Positions 31,260-39,688 of a stretch of DNA of 64,000 nucleotides are shown here, one piece after another. The notes beneath the pieces were generated by a model. It did not search any database. It saw only the letters and a program-made list of their open reading frames with translations, and had not been told where the DNA came from. Source of the stretch: Pseudoxanthomonas suwonensis (GTDB lineage: Bacteria; Pseudomonadota; Gammaproteobacteria; Xanthomonadales; Xanthomonadaceae). Every line of letters begins with the position of its first letter. Position 1 is the first letter of the stretch. Where the stretch lies: positions 42,166-106,165 of the forward strand of contig NZ_PDWP01000012.1 of assembly GCF_010093235.1 (NCBI RefSeq). Reading direction: 5' to 3'. A program made the translations under genes and the position numbers.

Positions 31260-31373
31260 GGCGAAGAAAGCCTGGTCCGGATCCGGCGTGAACCGCCGGG
31301 TCCCGGGCACCAACCTGGCCCGGGAGCGGCAACCGCGCCGCTCCCACCCCCGAACGACAAGGAATCCCCATCC

Positions 31374-32105
31374 ATGAACACTTCTTCCCGCATTGCCCTG
31401 GTCACCGGTGCCACCCGCGGCATCGGCCTGGAGACCGTGCGCCAGCTCGCGCAGGCCGGGGTGCATACGCTCCTGGCCGGGCGCGACCGCTCACGCGCGG
31501 TCGAGGCTTCGCTGAAGTTGCAGGCGGAGGGCCTGCCGGTCGAGGCGATCGCGCTCGACGTCACCAGCGGCCACGGCATCCGCGAAGCCGTCCGCGAGGT
31601 GGAACGCCGCCACGGCCGGCTGGACATCCTGGTGAACAACGCCGGCATCGCCCTCGATGACTGGAACAAGGCCCCCTCCGAGCAGCCGCCGGAAACCTGG
31701 CGCCAGACTTTCGAAACCAACGTGTTTGGCCTGGTCGAGGTCACCCGTGCGTTTCTTCCGCTGCTTCGGGCCTCCAGCTCCGGGCGCATCGTGAACGTGT
31801 CCAGCGTGCTGGGCTCGAGCGCCCTGCAGGCGGACCCGGCTTCGGACTATTACGCGATCAAGCTGCCGGCCTACAACGTTTCCAAGAGCGCGGTGAACGC
31901 CTGGACCATCCAGCTTGCCTACGAGCTTCGCGACACCGGGATCAAGGTCAATGCCATCCACCCCGGCAACATCAAGACCGACATGAACCCCAATGCAGAA
32001 CTCGATGTCGGCGTCGGCGCGAGGAGCAGTGTCGAGATGGCGCTGCTCGGAGCCGACGGACCGACCGGAACGTTCACCCACCTGGGAGAAACGCTGCCAT
32101 GGTGA
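31374..32105 (+). CDS. Short-chain dehydrogenase/reductase (carbonyl-reductase-like)
   Basis: A 243-residue classical-type SDR. The cofactor motif TGATRGIG is at residues 11-18, NNAG near 90, Ser in IVNVSSVLGSSAL near 142, and the catalytic YNVSK near 166-170. The NADPH-preferring Arg after the second strand (AGRDRSRA) is present. The layout resembles plant and animal carbonyl reductases, which also reduce quinones and aldehydes. It sits between the pump and channel genes of the efflux operon; its stop overlaps the channel gene start by seven bases, so it belongs to the operon. A role in modifying the effluxed compound is inference. Confidence 0.9.
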   Translation: MNTSSRIALVTGATRGIGLETVRQLAQAGVHTLLAGRDRSRAVEASLKLQAEGLPVEAIALDVTSGHGIREAVREVERRHGRLDILVNNAGIALDDWNKAPSEQPPETWRQTFETNVFGLVEVTRAFLPLLRASSSGRIVNVSSVLGSSALQADPASDYYAIKLPAYNVSKSAVNAWTIQLAYELRDTGIKVNAIHPGNIKTDMNPNAELDVGVGARSSVEMALLGADGPTGTFTHLGETLPW

Positions 32106-33550
32106 TCCGCACGATCGCACTGGCCGTGGCCACCGCCGTCGCCCTGTCGGCATGCGCCGTCGGCCCCGATTACCGCGCGCCGGTCCCGCCGGACGTGAAC
32201 CTGGGCAACGCCGCCGGCAACGCTTTCGCCCCCGGCGTCGCCGTCGTCCAGTGGTGGGCGCAGTTCGATGACCCGGTGCTGGAAAAGCTGGTCAATGATT
32301 CGCTGCTGGCCAGCCCGGACCTGCGCCTTGCCACGACCCGTGTGCGTGCCGCGCGCGCGGTGTTCAGCGAACGTCGCCTGGACCCATGGCCGCACGTCGG
32401 TGCCGCGGCGACCGGCGAGCGGACGCGCCAGCCGGATGCCGCAGGCGGCGGCATCGACGAGGCCTATACCCTGGGCTTCGACGCAGCCTGGGAGCTGGAC
32501 CTGTTCGGCCGGTTGCGCCGCGGCGCGGAGGCGGCCCGTGCCGACCTGCAGGCCGAGCAGGCAGGGCTGGAGGACGTGCAGGTGAGCCTCGCCGCCGAGG
32601 TGGCGCGCAACTATTTCCTCCTGCGCGGCACCCAGAAGCGGATCGAGGTAGCCGAGCAGACCCTGCGCAACCTCGACCAGACCCAGCGCCTGACCGAAAC
32701 CCGTCGCGACCTTGGCGCGGGCAGCGCCCTGGACGTGCACAGCAGCCGCGCGCGCCTTAAGGCGATCGAGGCCGACATCCCGCTGCTGCGTTCGATCGAG
32801 GCCACCGCGCGGCACAGGCTCGCGGTGCTGCAGGGACTGCAGCCGGGGGCGCTGGACGAGCTGCTGGCGCCGAAGCCGGTGCCCGCATTCGCGCGGGCGC
32901 TGCCGCTGGGGGATACCCGGGAGCTGCTGCGCAGCCGGCCGGACGTGCGTGCGGCCGAACGGCGCCTGGCTTCGGCCACCGCGCGCGTCGGCGTGGCCAC
33001 GGCCGACCTGTTCCCGCGGATCAGCATCCGCGGCTTCGCCGGCTTCCTGTCCGGCGAGTTCTCCTCGCTGGTGGCCGGGCGCAACGAGGCCTGGCAGGTG
33101 AGTCCGTCGATCAGCTGGGCCGCGTTCGACATGGGCAGCGTGCGCGCACGCCTGCGCGCGGCCGAGGCCGGCGCCGACGCGGCGGCGGTGCAGTACGAGA
33201 TGGCGGTGCTGGCGGCGCTGGAAGACGCCGAGAACGCCTTGCAGGACTATGCCCGCCGGCAGGAGCGCCTGCGCATCGTGGTCGAGCAGGCCGAGGCTGC
33301 CAGGGAAGCCGAGCGGCTGGCCCGCGTTGGCTATCGCGAGGGCGCGACCGACTTCCTCACGCTGCTGGATGCGCAACGTACCCAGCTGGCCGCCGACGAT
33401 GCCCTGGCCGATGCGGAGGCCTCGGTGAACATCGCCGCGGTGGCGGTCTACAAGGCCCTGGGAGGTGCAAATGCCCATGCGGGCGATGGCGATCAGGTGG
33501 AGGGGCAGGGAATCGCCGCCGCCGCCTGGGCGCCGCCCCTGGGGAACTGA
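32099..33550 (+). CDS. NodT/OprM-family outer-membrane efflux lipoprotein
   Basis: A 483-residue outer-membrane channel of the tripartite efflux system. The signal peptide ends in LSAC with Cys19. VGPDYRAP follows, as in NodT/OprM proteins. Two duplicated halves of four helices and two strands are visible: AWELDLFGRLRRGAEAARADLQAEQAG and SWAAFDMGSVRARLRAAEAGADAAAVQYE. The conserved end AREAERLARVGYREGATDFLTLLDAQRTQLAADDAL is near 400-435. The start overlaps the SDR stop, so the adaptor, pump, reductase and channel genes form one operon. Confidence 0.95.
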   Translation: MVIRTIALAVATAVALSACAVGPDYRAPVPPDVNLGNAAGNAFAPGVAVVQWWAQFDDPVLEKLVNDSLLASPDLRLATTRVRAARAVFSERRLDPWPHVGAAATGERTRQPDAAGGGIDEAYTLGFDAAWELDLFGRLRRGAEAARADLQAEQAGLEDVQVSLAAEVARNYFLLRGTQKRIEVAEQTLRNLDQTQRLTETRRDLGAGSALDVHSSRARLKAIEADIPLLRSIEATARHRLAVLQGLQPGALDELLAPKPVPAFARALPLGDTRELLRSRPDVRAAERRLASATARVGVATADLFPRISIRGFAGFLSGEFSSLVAGRNEAWQVSPSISWAAFDMGSVRARLRAAEAGADAAAVQYEMAVLAALEDAENALQDYARRQERLRIVVEQAEAAREAERLARVGYREGATDFLTLLDAQRTQLAADDALADAEASVNIAAVAVYKALGGANAHAGDGDQVEGQGIAAAAWAPPLGN

Positions 33551-33592
33551 CCTTCACGGCGCGTAGCCGGCGGTCTGGCAATCGTGCGCGGC

Positions 33593-34063
33593 ATGGAATG
33601 GATCGAACAGCTGCGGGTGCTGCCGGCCGTCGTCTACGCGATGGCGCTGGGCGGAGCCATCGGTTACGAGCGCGAGCTCAAGGATCGCCCCGCGGGGTTC
33701 CGCACCCACATGCTGGTGGCCGCCACCTCGGCCCTGCTGCTCGGCCTCAGCCGGATGGTGCTCGAGGACGACCACTACGCCGGTACCGGGCTGCGCATCG
33801 ATCCGCTGCGGCTGGTCGAGGCAGTCGTGGCCGGCGTCTCCTTCATCGGCGCCGGAACCATCTTCGCCAGCCGCAAGGGCGATGGCGTCCAGGGCATCAC
33901 CACGGCCGCCTCGTTGCTCACCGTCGCGGCGATCGGCATCACCGTGGGTTTCGGCTACCTGGCGCTGGGCTTCGCCATGGCCGCGCTGACCCTCGCCGTA
34001 CTGACGGTGTTGCGCTGGTTCGAACGGCGCAACATCGTGCCCCCGGAGGACGGGCCGAAGTAG
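33593..34063 (+). CDS. MgtC/SapB-family membrane protein
   Basis: A 156-residue inner-membrane protein with four to five helices. MALGGAIGYERELKDRPAGFRTHMLVAATSALLLGLS is the conserved N-terminal MgtC segment, and VVAGVSFIGAGTIFASRKGDGVQGITTAASLLTVAAIG the second. The long C-terminal cytoplasmic domain of Salmonella MgtC is absent, as in many environmental relatives. In pathogens the family helps survival in low magnesium. The ATG at 33593 is chosen; a GTG nine bases upstream is possible. It follows the efflux operon by 42 bp and converges on the Cys-rich gene. Confidence 0.9.
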   Translation: MEWIEQLRVLPAVVYAMALGGAIGYERELKDRPAGFRTHMLVAATSALLLGLSRMVLEDDHYAGTGLRIDPLRLVEAVVAGVSFIGAGTIFASRKGDGVQGITTAASLLTVAAIGITVGFGYLALGFAMAALTLAVLTVLRWFERRNIVPPEDGPK

Positions 34064-34070
34064 GGGGCGG

Positions 34071-34307
34071 TCAGGCGCGGTCCTCGATGCCATCGACGCC
34101 GGCATGTGAGGCGCAATGGGCGCAGCAGAAGAAGCGGCCGTCGCTTTCCGCGCCGTGGCCGATGATCCGGCAACCACAGTGGTCGCAGGTAGGCGCGAGT
34201 GCGTGGATGGCGCATTCGAAGGAGTCGTAGGTGCCGTTGTTGCCGTCGGCCAGGGTGACCCGGAAAGCCTTGTCGTACTCGTTGCCGCACACGTCGCAGC
34301 GGGCCAT
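34071..34307 (-). CDS. Small Cys-rich metal-binding protein (metallothionein- or zinc-ribbon-like)
   Basis: A 78-residue protein with nine cysteines (4, 7, 32, 41, 44, 46, 61, 62, 65) and several histidines, arranged as CDVCGNEYD, FECAIHALAPTCDHCGCRI and FFCCAHCASHAG. These spacings indicate one or two bound zinc ions. It resembles bacterial metallothionein-like proteins described in proteobacteria; the exact family is not certain. There is no signal peptide. It is convergent with the MgtC gene, seven bases apart. Confidence 0.75.
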   Translation of the reverse strand: MARCDVCGNEYDKAFRVTLADGNNGTYDSFECAIHALAPTCDHCGCRIIGHGAESDGRFFCCAHCASHAGVDGIEDRA

Positions 34308-34406
34308 TGGGGTGCTCCGGTTCCGGTTGTGGCATGCCATTGCAGCGCCGCCGCCGTGAACGCGGGGCGAGGGCTGCGGAAAGCGCTGCAATCCAGGCGC
34401 TCTCCG

Positions 34407-35060
34407 TCAGCCCGCGGGCGGCTGCCGCAGGCGGCGGAGGTCTTCCAGCAGCTGCGCGTACGCGTGTTCGCGCTCCGGGCCGCGCATGCGCAGGATGGCG
34501 GAGGGATGCCAGGTCGCCAGCGCGTGGGTGTGCGGGCCGATGCGTTGCCACTGCCCGTGCTGGCGGGTCAGCCGGAACGCCGTCCCGAACACCGCGTTTG
34601 CGGCCATCGCACCCAGCGCGACCACCAGGTCCGGGTCCACCCGCTCCAGCTCGGCAGCCAGCCATGGCCGGCAGGCGGCCTGTTCGGCGGCATTGGCGCG
34701 CTGGTGCAGCCGGCGCTTGCCGCGCGGCTGGAACTTGAAGTGCTTGACCGTGTTGGTCAGGTACAGGGACGCCGGCTCGAGTCCGGCCTCGACCAGCGCC
34801 CGGCGCAGCAGCTGCCCGGCCGGGCCGACGAAGGGTTTGCCCTCCAGGTCCTCGTGGTCGCCGGGCTGCTCGCCCACCAGCAGGATGCGTGCGTCCGCCG
34901 GCCCGGTGCCAAACACTGTCCTGTTGGCGGGGCGCCACAGCGGGCAGCGCCGGCATCCGGCGGCCTGGCGGCGCAGCGCGGACAGGCTGCCTTCCGGTAC
35001 TTCGTCCACCGGGCGCGCCAGCCGCGGCGCGCCGCGCACGGGATCGTCCTGTCGCGGCAT
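34407..35060 (-). CDS. udgX: UdgX-type uracil-DNA glycosylase
   Basis: A 217-residue member of the family-4-like UDG group that removes uracil from DNA. Motif GEQPGDHEDLEGKPFVGPAG (63-82) has the Gln and Asp typical of UdgX rather than the GEAPG of ordinary family 4. TNTVKHFKF is at 102-110, and the UdgX-specific insertion GKRRLHQR at 114-121 carries His119, the residue that in UdgX forms a covalent bond with the abasic sugar. Motif 2 is WHPSAILRM. Fe-S ligands visible are Cys36, Cys39 and Cys130; the place of the other family-4 cysteine is His107. It is divergent from the tmRNA gene. Confidence 0.88.
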   Translation of the reverse strand: MPRQDDPVRGAPRLARPVDEVPEGSLSALRRQAAGCRRCPLWRPANRTVFGTGPADARILLVGEQPGDHEDLEGKPFVGPAGQLLRRALVEAGLEPASLYLTNTVKHFKFQPRGKRRLHQRANAAEQAACRPWLAAELERVDPDLVVALGAMAANAVFGTAFRLTRQHGQWQRIGPHTHALATWHPSAILRMRGPEREHAYAQLLEDLRRLRQPPAG

Positions 35061-35140
35061 GGCCGCAGGCTAGGGCAGGCATCGCGCGCGCCGGGTGAAC
35101 GCCGGCATGAACCGTGGCCGCGCCTGCAGCCGCGCATGCC

Positions 35141-35169
35141 TTGTCTGGCGCCGCCGGCGTCCCTACACT
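35141..35169 (+). promoter_or_regulatory. Probable sigma-70 promoter of ssrA
   Basis: TTGTCT (35141-35146), a 17-bp spacer, then TACACT (35164-35169). Transcription would begin about 30 bp before the mature tmRNA 5' end, leaving a short leader for RNase P removal. Confidence 0.6.
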
Positions 35170-35206
35170 GGCTACCGTCTGGCGATGAACTTCGCCCGAA
35201 GTTTCC

Positions 35207-35561
35207 GGGGGTGTCCTGGTTTCGACGGGGGTTGCGAAGTCGACTGGCGCATGCCGAGGGGGCAGCTTTCCTCGTTAATCCAGCGGCAAAACTCATAGTT
35301 GCCAACGACGACAACTACGCTCTGGCCGCTTAAGGCCTAGCCCCGAACCCACTTGTGCCCGTGCTCGTGGATGTAGGGTCATCATCACGGGATCGCCATC
35401 GGCGGCTGCCTGTCAGCTGATGGTCAAAACAAAACAGGCTGGTCCCGGGGCGCGCTTTGCCAGCCGTGCTGCAACGGGACGAGATCCAACGGCGGGCTAA
35501 GCATGTAGTGCCGGAGATGGAGTGCCTTCGGACGGCGGTTCAACTCCGCCCACCTCCACCA
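35207..35561 (+). ncRNA. ssrA: Transfer-messenger RNA (tmRNA)
   Basis: A one-piece tmRNA of 355 nt that rescues stalled ribosomes together with SmpB. The tRNA-like part pairs GGGGGTG at the 5' end with CACCTCC before the encoded ACCA at 35558-35561. The 5' D-loop-like CTGGTTTCGACGGGGG and the T arm with GGTTCAACTCC are present. The tag reading frame at 35301-35333 encodes ANDDNYALAA and stops with TAA, nearly the E. coli tag. A terminator lies directly downstream. smpB is 3.6 kb away. Confidence 0.97.
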
Positions 35562-35566
35562 ACAAG

Positions 35567-35596
35567 AACCCCAGCCTTCCGGCTGGGGTTTTTTCT
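35567..35596 (+). terminator. Intrinsic terminator of ssrA
   Basis: Perfect 10-bp stem AACCCCAGCC / GGCTGGGGTT (35567-35576, 35581-35590), a TTCC loop and a TTTTCTT tail starting five bases after the tmRNA CCA end. Confidence 0.95.
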
Positions 35597-35666
35597 TGCC
35601 CGGCTCCTGGCTGTCGGGTTGTGCGGATACGGTCCTTGTGCCGGCCGCCGCTTCCGGGTGCCCCGG

Positions 35667-36704
35667 CTAGGCCTGGGTCTCCCAGCGGGCCGAGGGCAAC
35701 CGGTTCAAGGCGTAGTGCAGCAGCGAGATGAACACCAGCATGGCGGAGACGGAGATCACCACCGAGACGCCCCGGTAGAGCGAATTGCCGATCAGGTCGT
35801 CGGTGGGGCTGAGCAGGCCGAACAGGATCGCCAGCGCCGTGACCGCGGAAAAGCCCTTCATCGACCCGGACTTGTCGCGGGTATGGCTGGCGCTGAACCA
35901 CAGCAGCCCGACCAGCAGGGCGCTCGCGGTGAGGGGCCAGAAGCTGGAGTAGTGGGTGATCAGCAGCTGCGTTACCGAGGCATGGATCGAGCCTATGACC
36001 GAACCCACGATGCGGGTGCGTCCGTAACTCCAGATGCCCTCGTGGGTGAGGCCCAGCAGGATGAGGACCGTCGCCATCTGGGCGCTCAGCGAGTCGCTCA
36101 GCTCGACCAGCTGGAAGAACGCGAACGAACCCGTCGCTCCCAGCGAGCAGAGCAGGACCAAATGGCGCCGCTGGGTCGCGGTGCGCCTTGGCGGGATGCG
36201 CGGGGCGCGTGGCTCGACGTCCGGGAAGAGCGCGAAGGACAGCGCGTAGAGGACCACGCTGCAGGCCAGGGAGCCGGCGATGGCCCAGAACAGCTGCTGC
36301 CACGCCATCTCCGGATAGCTGCCGTAGTGCACCAGGCCGCTGCAGACGGCCAGGCACATCGCGCCGTACATGAAAAGCTTGCGCGGGCTGGTCATCACCG
36401 AGAAGCAGAACAGGGCAAAGCCAAGGTAGGCCGCGGTCATGACCACCGGATGGGTGGAGAACACGCCGATCAACAGCCCGGCGGCAATCATCCCGGTCGG
36501 TGCGCTGGCGATGAACTGCAGGGCGACGTGCCGGTCGTAGACCGGCGACAGGCCCAGCAGCACCAGCGGATAGACCGCGTAATAGGCGGCATAGGGCAGG
36601 GACAGCAGGGTCGCCAGCGACCAGCCGACGAACCCGCCGAACGCCATCCGGCAGGCCTGGCGCCAGTCGTTGGCGGTCAGCACCTGGGCAGGGTTAGTAG
36701 ACAT
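35667..36704 (-). CDS. FUSC/DUF2955-type aromatic-acid efflux membrane protein
   Basis: A 345-residue inner-membrane protein with about ten hydrophobic segments in two similar halves: FGGFVGWSLATLLSLPYAAYYAVYPLVLLGLSP near the start and ALAILFGLLSPTDDLIGNSLYRGVSVVISVSAMLVF near the end. It belongs to the DUF2955 branch of the FUSC/AaeB transporter group, lacking the large cytoplasmic domain of AaeB. The ATG at 36704 lies inside the adaptor gene (11-bp overlap), so the two are translationally coupled. With the HlyD-like adaptor it probably exports a small aromatic acid, as AaeAB does for p-hydroxybenzoate; the substrate is inference. Confidence 0.82.
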   Translation of the reverse strand: MSTNPAQVLTANDWRQACRMAFGGFVGWSLATLLSLPYAAYYAVYPLVLLGLSPVYDRHVALQFIASAPTGMIAAGLLIGVFSTHPVVMTAAYLGFALFCFSVMTSPRKLFMYGAMCLAVCSGLVHYGSYPEMAWQQLFWAIAGSLACSVVLYALSFALFPDVEPRAPRIPPRRTATQRRHLVLLCSLGATGSFAFFQLVELSDSLSAQMATVLILLGLTHEGIWSYGRTRIVGSVIGSIHASVTQLLITHYSSFWPLTASALLVGLLWFSASHTRDKSGSMKGFSAVTALAILFGLLSPTDDLIGNSLYRGVSVVISVSAMLVFISLLHYALNRLPSARWETQA

Positions 36705-37776
36705 AGCGTAGCGCGGCCAGCAGGCGGATCTGGGCTTCCGCGAAGACGCGGGCGATGGTCGAGCTGTGCGGCACCAGCTGCACCGTGGCGCGCGAGCCAC
36801 TGACGAGCTGCGGCGGATCCTCCAGCTGTACGTTCACCCGTACCCGCTGGGCGCGCCGGATCCAGCGGTCGGTCTCCACGGTTTCCACGAGCGATCCGTC
36901 GGGATTGATCTGGCCCTGCGCGATGCCGGCATCCACCGAGACCACCCGTCCGGTGAAAACGCGTCCGGGCAGGGCGTCGAGGCTCACGATGGCCGGATCG
37001 CCCTCCTTGACGCGGTTGAGCGCCTTCTCGCGGAAATCGGCAGTGATCGTCGGCTGCAGGCCGACCAGCGCCAGGACCGGGGTGCCGGCGGGAACATAGT
37101 TGCCGGGGCGCAGCCGCATGTTGGTGACGACGCCATCCTCCAGTTCCACCACGCGCGTATGGGCGAGGTCGCGTTCGGCGATGGCCAGGTTGTTCCTCGC
37201 CTCCCGCAGGTACAGGTTGTCCGGGCCCTGTTCGCCACGCTGCACCAGGCTTGCGCGCAGCCGGGCCTCGGCCGCCCTGAGCGCGGCGAGGCTTTCGTCG
37301 CGCCTGGCGACCGCCGCCTCGGCGGAGCTGAGCGGCGCGACATGCTGTTCGCTCAGGGCCACCTGCCGCTTCGCCTGGCGTATCGCGTCGTCGGCCACGG
37401 CCTTCGCGCTTGCCACGGCGGCACGCGCCGCGGCGATGTCGGCATCCCGCTCGCGGATCGTCCTTTCGGCTTCCTCCAGGGCCAGCCTGGCGGACTTCAC
37501 CGCCAGCTCGTAGCGGGTCGCGTCGATCTCGAACAGCACCTGCCCGGCGTGGACCCGCTGGCCGTTCCCGACGTTGACCCGGACGACCGTGCCGGGGACT
37601 TCCGGCGCGATCCGGGTGATGTCGTAGAGCACCCGCGACTCCGGCGTCAGGGGCATGAACTGGTCCGCTACGACCACGTACATAAGCAACAGGATGCCGA
37701 TCGCCGTCGCGATGTAGACGCTCCGGCGGAAGCGTTGCTCGGGTGTGGGTTCGGTGCGTGCAGGTTGGTCGGCCAT
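36694..37776 (-). CDS. HlyD/EmrA-family efflux adaptor
   Basis: A 360-residue membrane fusion protein. The N-terminal anchor helix VYIATAIGILLLMYVVVAD is followed by a first lipoyl half (ITRIAPEVPGTVVRVNVGNGQRVHAGQVLFEID), a long coiled coil (about 80-190, Ala/Arg/Glu-rich), and a second half (DGVVTNMRLRPGNYVPAGTPVLALVG). The ATG at 37776 is preferred over a TTG two codons upstream. It is divergent from the LysR gene at 37874, the usual setting of aaeA-type genes controlled by an AaeR-like regulator. Confidence 0.9.
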   Translation of the reverse strand: MADQPARTEPTPEQRFRRSVYIATAIGILLLMYVVVADQFMPLTPESRVLYDITRIAPEVPGTVVRVNVGNGQRVHAGQVLFEIDATRYELAVKSARLALEEAERTIRERDADIAAARAAVASAKAVADDAIRQAKRQVALSEQHVAPLSSAEAAVARRDESLAALRAAEARLRASLVQRGEQGPDNLYLREARNNLAIAERDLAHTRVVELEDGVVTNMRLRPGNYVPAGTPVLALVGLQPTITADFREKALNRVKEGDPAIVSLDALPGRVFTGRVVSVDAGIAQGQINPDGSLVETVETDRWIRRAQRVRVNVQLEDPPQLVSGSRATVQLVPHSSTIARVFAEAQIRLLAALRYVY

Positions 37777-37853
37777 GGTCAAGCGTCCAGTCTGTCAATT
37801 GAATCTGGCGCAATTGTTGTGGCCGGTTCCGGGTCCTTGTAGGGGCGGAAAGA

Positions 37854-37868
37854 GGAAGATAGTCTTCC
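37854..37868. promoter_or_regulatory. Dyad in the LysR / efflux divergent region
   Basis: GGAAGA-TAG... arms GGAAGA (37854-37859) and TCTTCC (37863-37868) lie six bases before the LysR start at 37874. A regulator-binding site is possible; it also overlaps where the ribosome site should be. The upstream part of the same region holds CAATT repeats. Confidence 0.4.
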
Positions 37869-37873
37869 GGAAA

Positions 37874-38785
37874 ATGGAAGGCTGGCGCGTGTCCGACACC
37901 TTTGGCGACCTCAGGCTGTTCGTGCGCATCGCCGCAGCCGGCAGCCTCTCGGAAGCCGCCAGGCGCCTGCAAAGCTCCCTTCCGGTGGTCAGTCGCCGGC
38001 TGGCGGCGATGGAGGGGCGCCTGGGGGTACGCCTGATCGAGCGCGGGCCTCGCCGCTTCACGCTTACCGAGGAAGGCAGCTTCCTGCTGGAACGCGCCGA
38101 ATCGATCCTGCTCGAGCTCGACACCACCGAGGCCGAACTCAGCGCGCGCGCCAGGCGCCCGCGTGGACACATGCGCATCTGCGCGCCGCTGGAGATCGGC
38201 AGGAACCGCATCGCGCCGCTGGTGGCGGAATTCACGGCACGGCATCCGGAGATCAGCATCGAGCTGTTCCTGGACGACGCCAAGCTCGATATCGTCGAGA
38301 AGGAGATCGATATCGGGCTGGTGCTCGACCTGCCCAGCGACGGCAACCTGGTCACGCGCACCCTGATCCGCAGCCAGCGCGTGACTGTCGCATCGCCCGC
38401 TTACCTGGAAAGCCATGCGCCGATCAGGAAGCCGGCGGATCTGCTGGAGCACGATTGCGCGCGCCTGGTTCGCGGCCGCCGCATCTTCGATCGCTGGCTC
38501 TACAACGAGGATGGCCAGCCGCGCGAGCTGCGCGTCAGCGGGACATTGCTTTCCAACAGCGCCGAGGTCGTACACGAATGGGCGGTGGCCGGACGCGCCG
38601 TCGCGTACAAGGCCCTGTGGGACGTCGAGGACGGCATCAGGTCGGGACGCCTGGTCCGCCCCCTGGAAGCGTTCGAATGCGACCGGATCAACCTCTACGC
38701 GGTCTATGCGTCGCGCGCGCACCTGCCGCAGCGGATGCGGCTGTTCCTCGATTTCATCGCCGAGAAGCTGCAGCCGGGAGCATAG
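37874..38785 (+). CDS. LysR-family transcriptional regulator (AaeR/CrgA-like)
   Basis: A 303-residue regulator. The winged helix FGDLRLFVRIAAAGSLSEAARRLQSSLPVVSRRLAAMEGRLGVRLIERGPRR is at about 10-61, then a linker helix and a full effector domain with EIDIGLVLDLPSDGNLVTRTL and VASPAYLESH. The start is ATG 37874 or GTG 37889; the first is kept because the second leaves a very short N-terminus. It is divergent from the HlyD-FUSC pair, which it probably activates in response to the exported aromatic compound. Confidence 0.92.
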   Translation: MEGWRVSDTFGDLRLFVRIAAAGSLSEAARRLQSSLPVVSRRLAAMEGRLGVRLIERGPRRFTLTEEGSFLLERAESILLELDTTEAELSARARRPRGHMRICAPLEIGRNRIAPLVAEFTARHPEISIELFLDDAKLDIVEKEIDIGLVLDLPSDGNLVTRTLIRSQRVTVASPAYLESHAPIRKPADLLEHDCARLVRGRRIFDRWLYNEDGQPRELRVSGTLLSNSAEVVHEWAVAGRAVAYKALWDVEDGIRSGRLVRPLEAFECDRINLYAVYASRAHLPQRMRLFLDFIAEKLQPGA

Positions 38786-39125
38786 GCAGGCACGGCCCGC
38801 CACGGTCCGAATGCGTGGCCGTGTGCGGGGCCACGCTTGCCCGATGCCTGCATCGGCGACGCGGCGGTCCGCGAGCGGCCGTACAGGTCGTGGTGGACGC
38901 CAGGGATGTGGGATCGATGTGCCGCCCCGGCGGCACGGCAATGGATGGGATGTAGCGGGTTATCCGCGGGCGAGGATGGTGCAGAGCCGCGCGGGATGAT
39001 GCGTGCCGGGCGTCGAGGCGGGGCAGGTGCACGGCCCGCGCTTCGTCAATCGGGACCGGGAGGGCTGCTGGGCAAGGCCGGAAGGTCGTCCTTGCCCGGG
39101 GACTGGCATGTGCCTGCCGCGAGGC
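38786..39125. other. 340-bp intergenic region between LysR and smpB
   Basis: No gene recognised. Short open frames here have no conserved look or ribosome site. It contains an 8-bp hairpin GCGTGGCC / GGCCACGC (38813-38820, 38829-38836) soon after the LysR stop, a possible factor-dependent end point, and GC-rich sequence before the convergent smpB stop. Confidence 0.6.
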
Positions 39126-39641
39126 TCAGGCGTCCTTGTTGTTCCTGCGCATGACGCGCTGCTTCTCGCGCTGCCAGTCGCGGTCGCGCGCGGTATCGCG
39201 CTTGTCGTGCTCCTTCTTGCCCTTGGCCAGGGCGATCTCGAGCTTGACCTTGTTGCCGCTCCAGTACATCGCGGTCGGCACGATGGTGTAGCCGTCGCGC
39301 TCGACCCGCCCGATCAGCTTGTCGATCTCGTGCCGGTGCAGCAGCAGCTTGCGGGTGCGGCGGTCGTTGGCCACCACGTGGGTCGAGGCCTGGATCAGCG
39401 GGGTGATCTGGGCGCCGATCAGGTAGATTTCGCCGTCCTGCACGTAGGCATAGCCATCGGTGAGGTTGGCCCGGCCGGCGCGGATCGCCTTGACCTCCCA
39501 GCCCTGCAGCTCGATTCCGGCCTCGAAGCGTTCGACCAGGTGGTACTCGAAGCGGGCGCGCTTGTTCAGCGCGATGGTGCGGTCGCCAGACCCGGCCTTG
39601 GATTTGGCCTTTGCCTTATCATTGGGCGCTTTCTTGCTCAT
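39126..39641 (-). CDS. smpB: SsrA-binding protein SmpB
   Basis: A 171-residue partner of tmRNA in trans-translation. The OB fold begins [61 protein letters not shown] and [34 protein letters not shown] follow, ending in the basic tail that reads the empty mRNA channel. The ATG at 39641 gives MSKKAPND. It is divergent from ratA, 47 bp apart, a very conserved gammaproteobacterial arrangement. Confidence 0.97.
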   Translation of the reverse strand: MSKKAPNDKAKAKSKAGSGDRTIALNKRARFEYHLVERFEAGIELQGWEVKAIRAGRANLTDGYAYVQDGEIYLIGAQITPLIQASTHVVANDRRTRKLLLHRHEIDKLIGRVERDGYTIVPTAMYWSGNKVKLEIALAKGKKEHDKRDTARDRDWQREKQRVMRRNNKDA

Positions 39642-39688
39642 CCTTCCATTGTCGCCCAAATCGGGCGGCCGCAGACGCCCCCGGTTAA

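Noticed and set aside
35457..36803. A long frame beginning inside the tmRNA gene
   Set aside because: It runs through the tmRNA 3' part and opposite the FUSC gene; not a real gene.
38786..39125. A small gene between the LysR regulator and smpB
   Set aside because: Frames present lack ribosome sites and recognisable domains and overlap each other on both strands.
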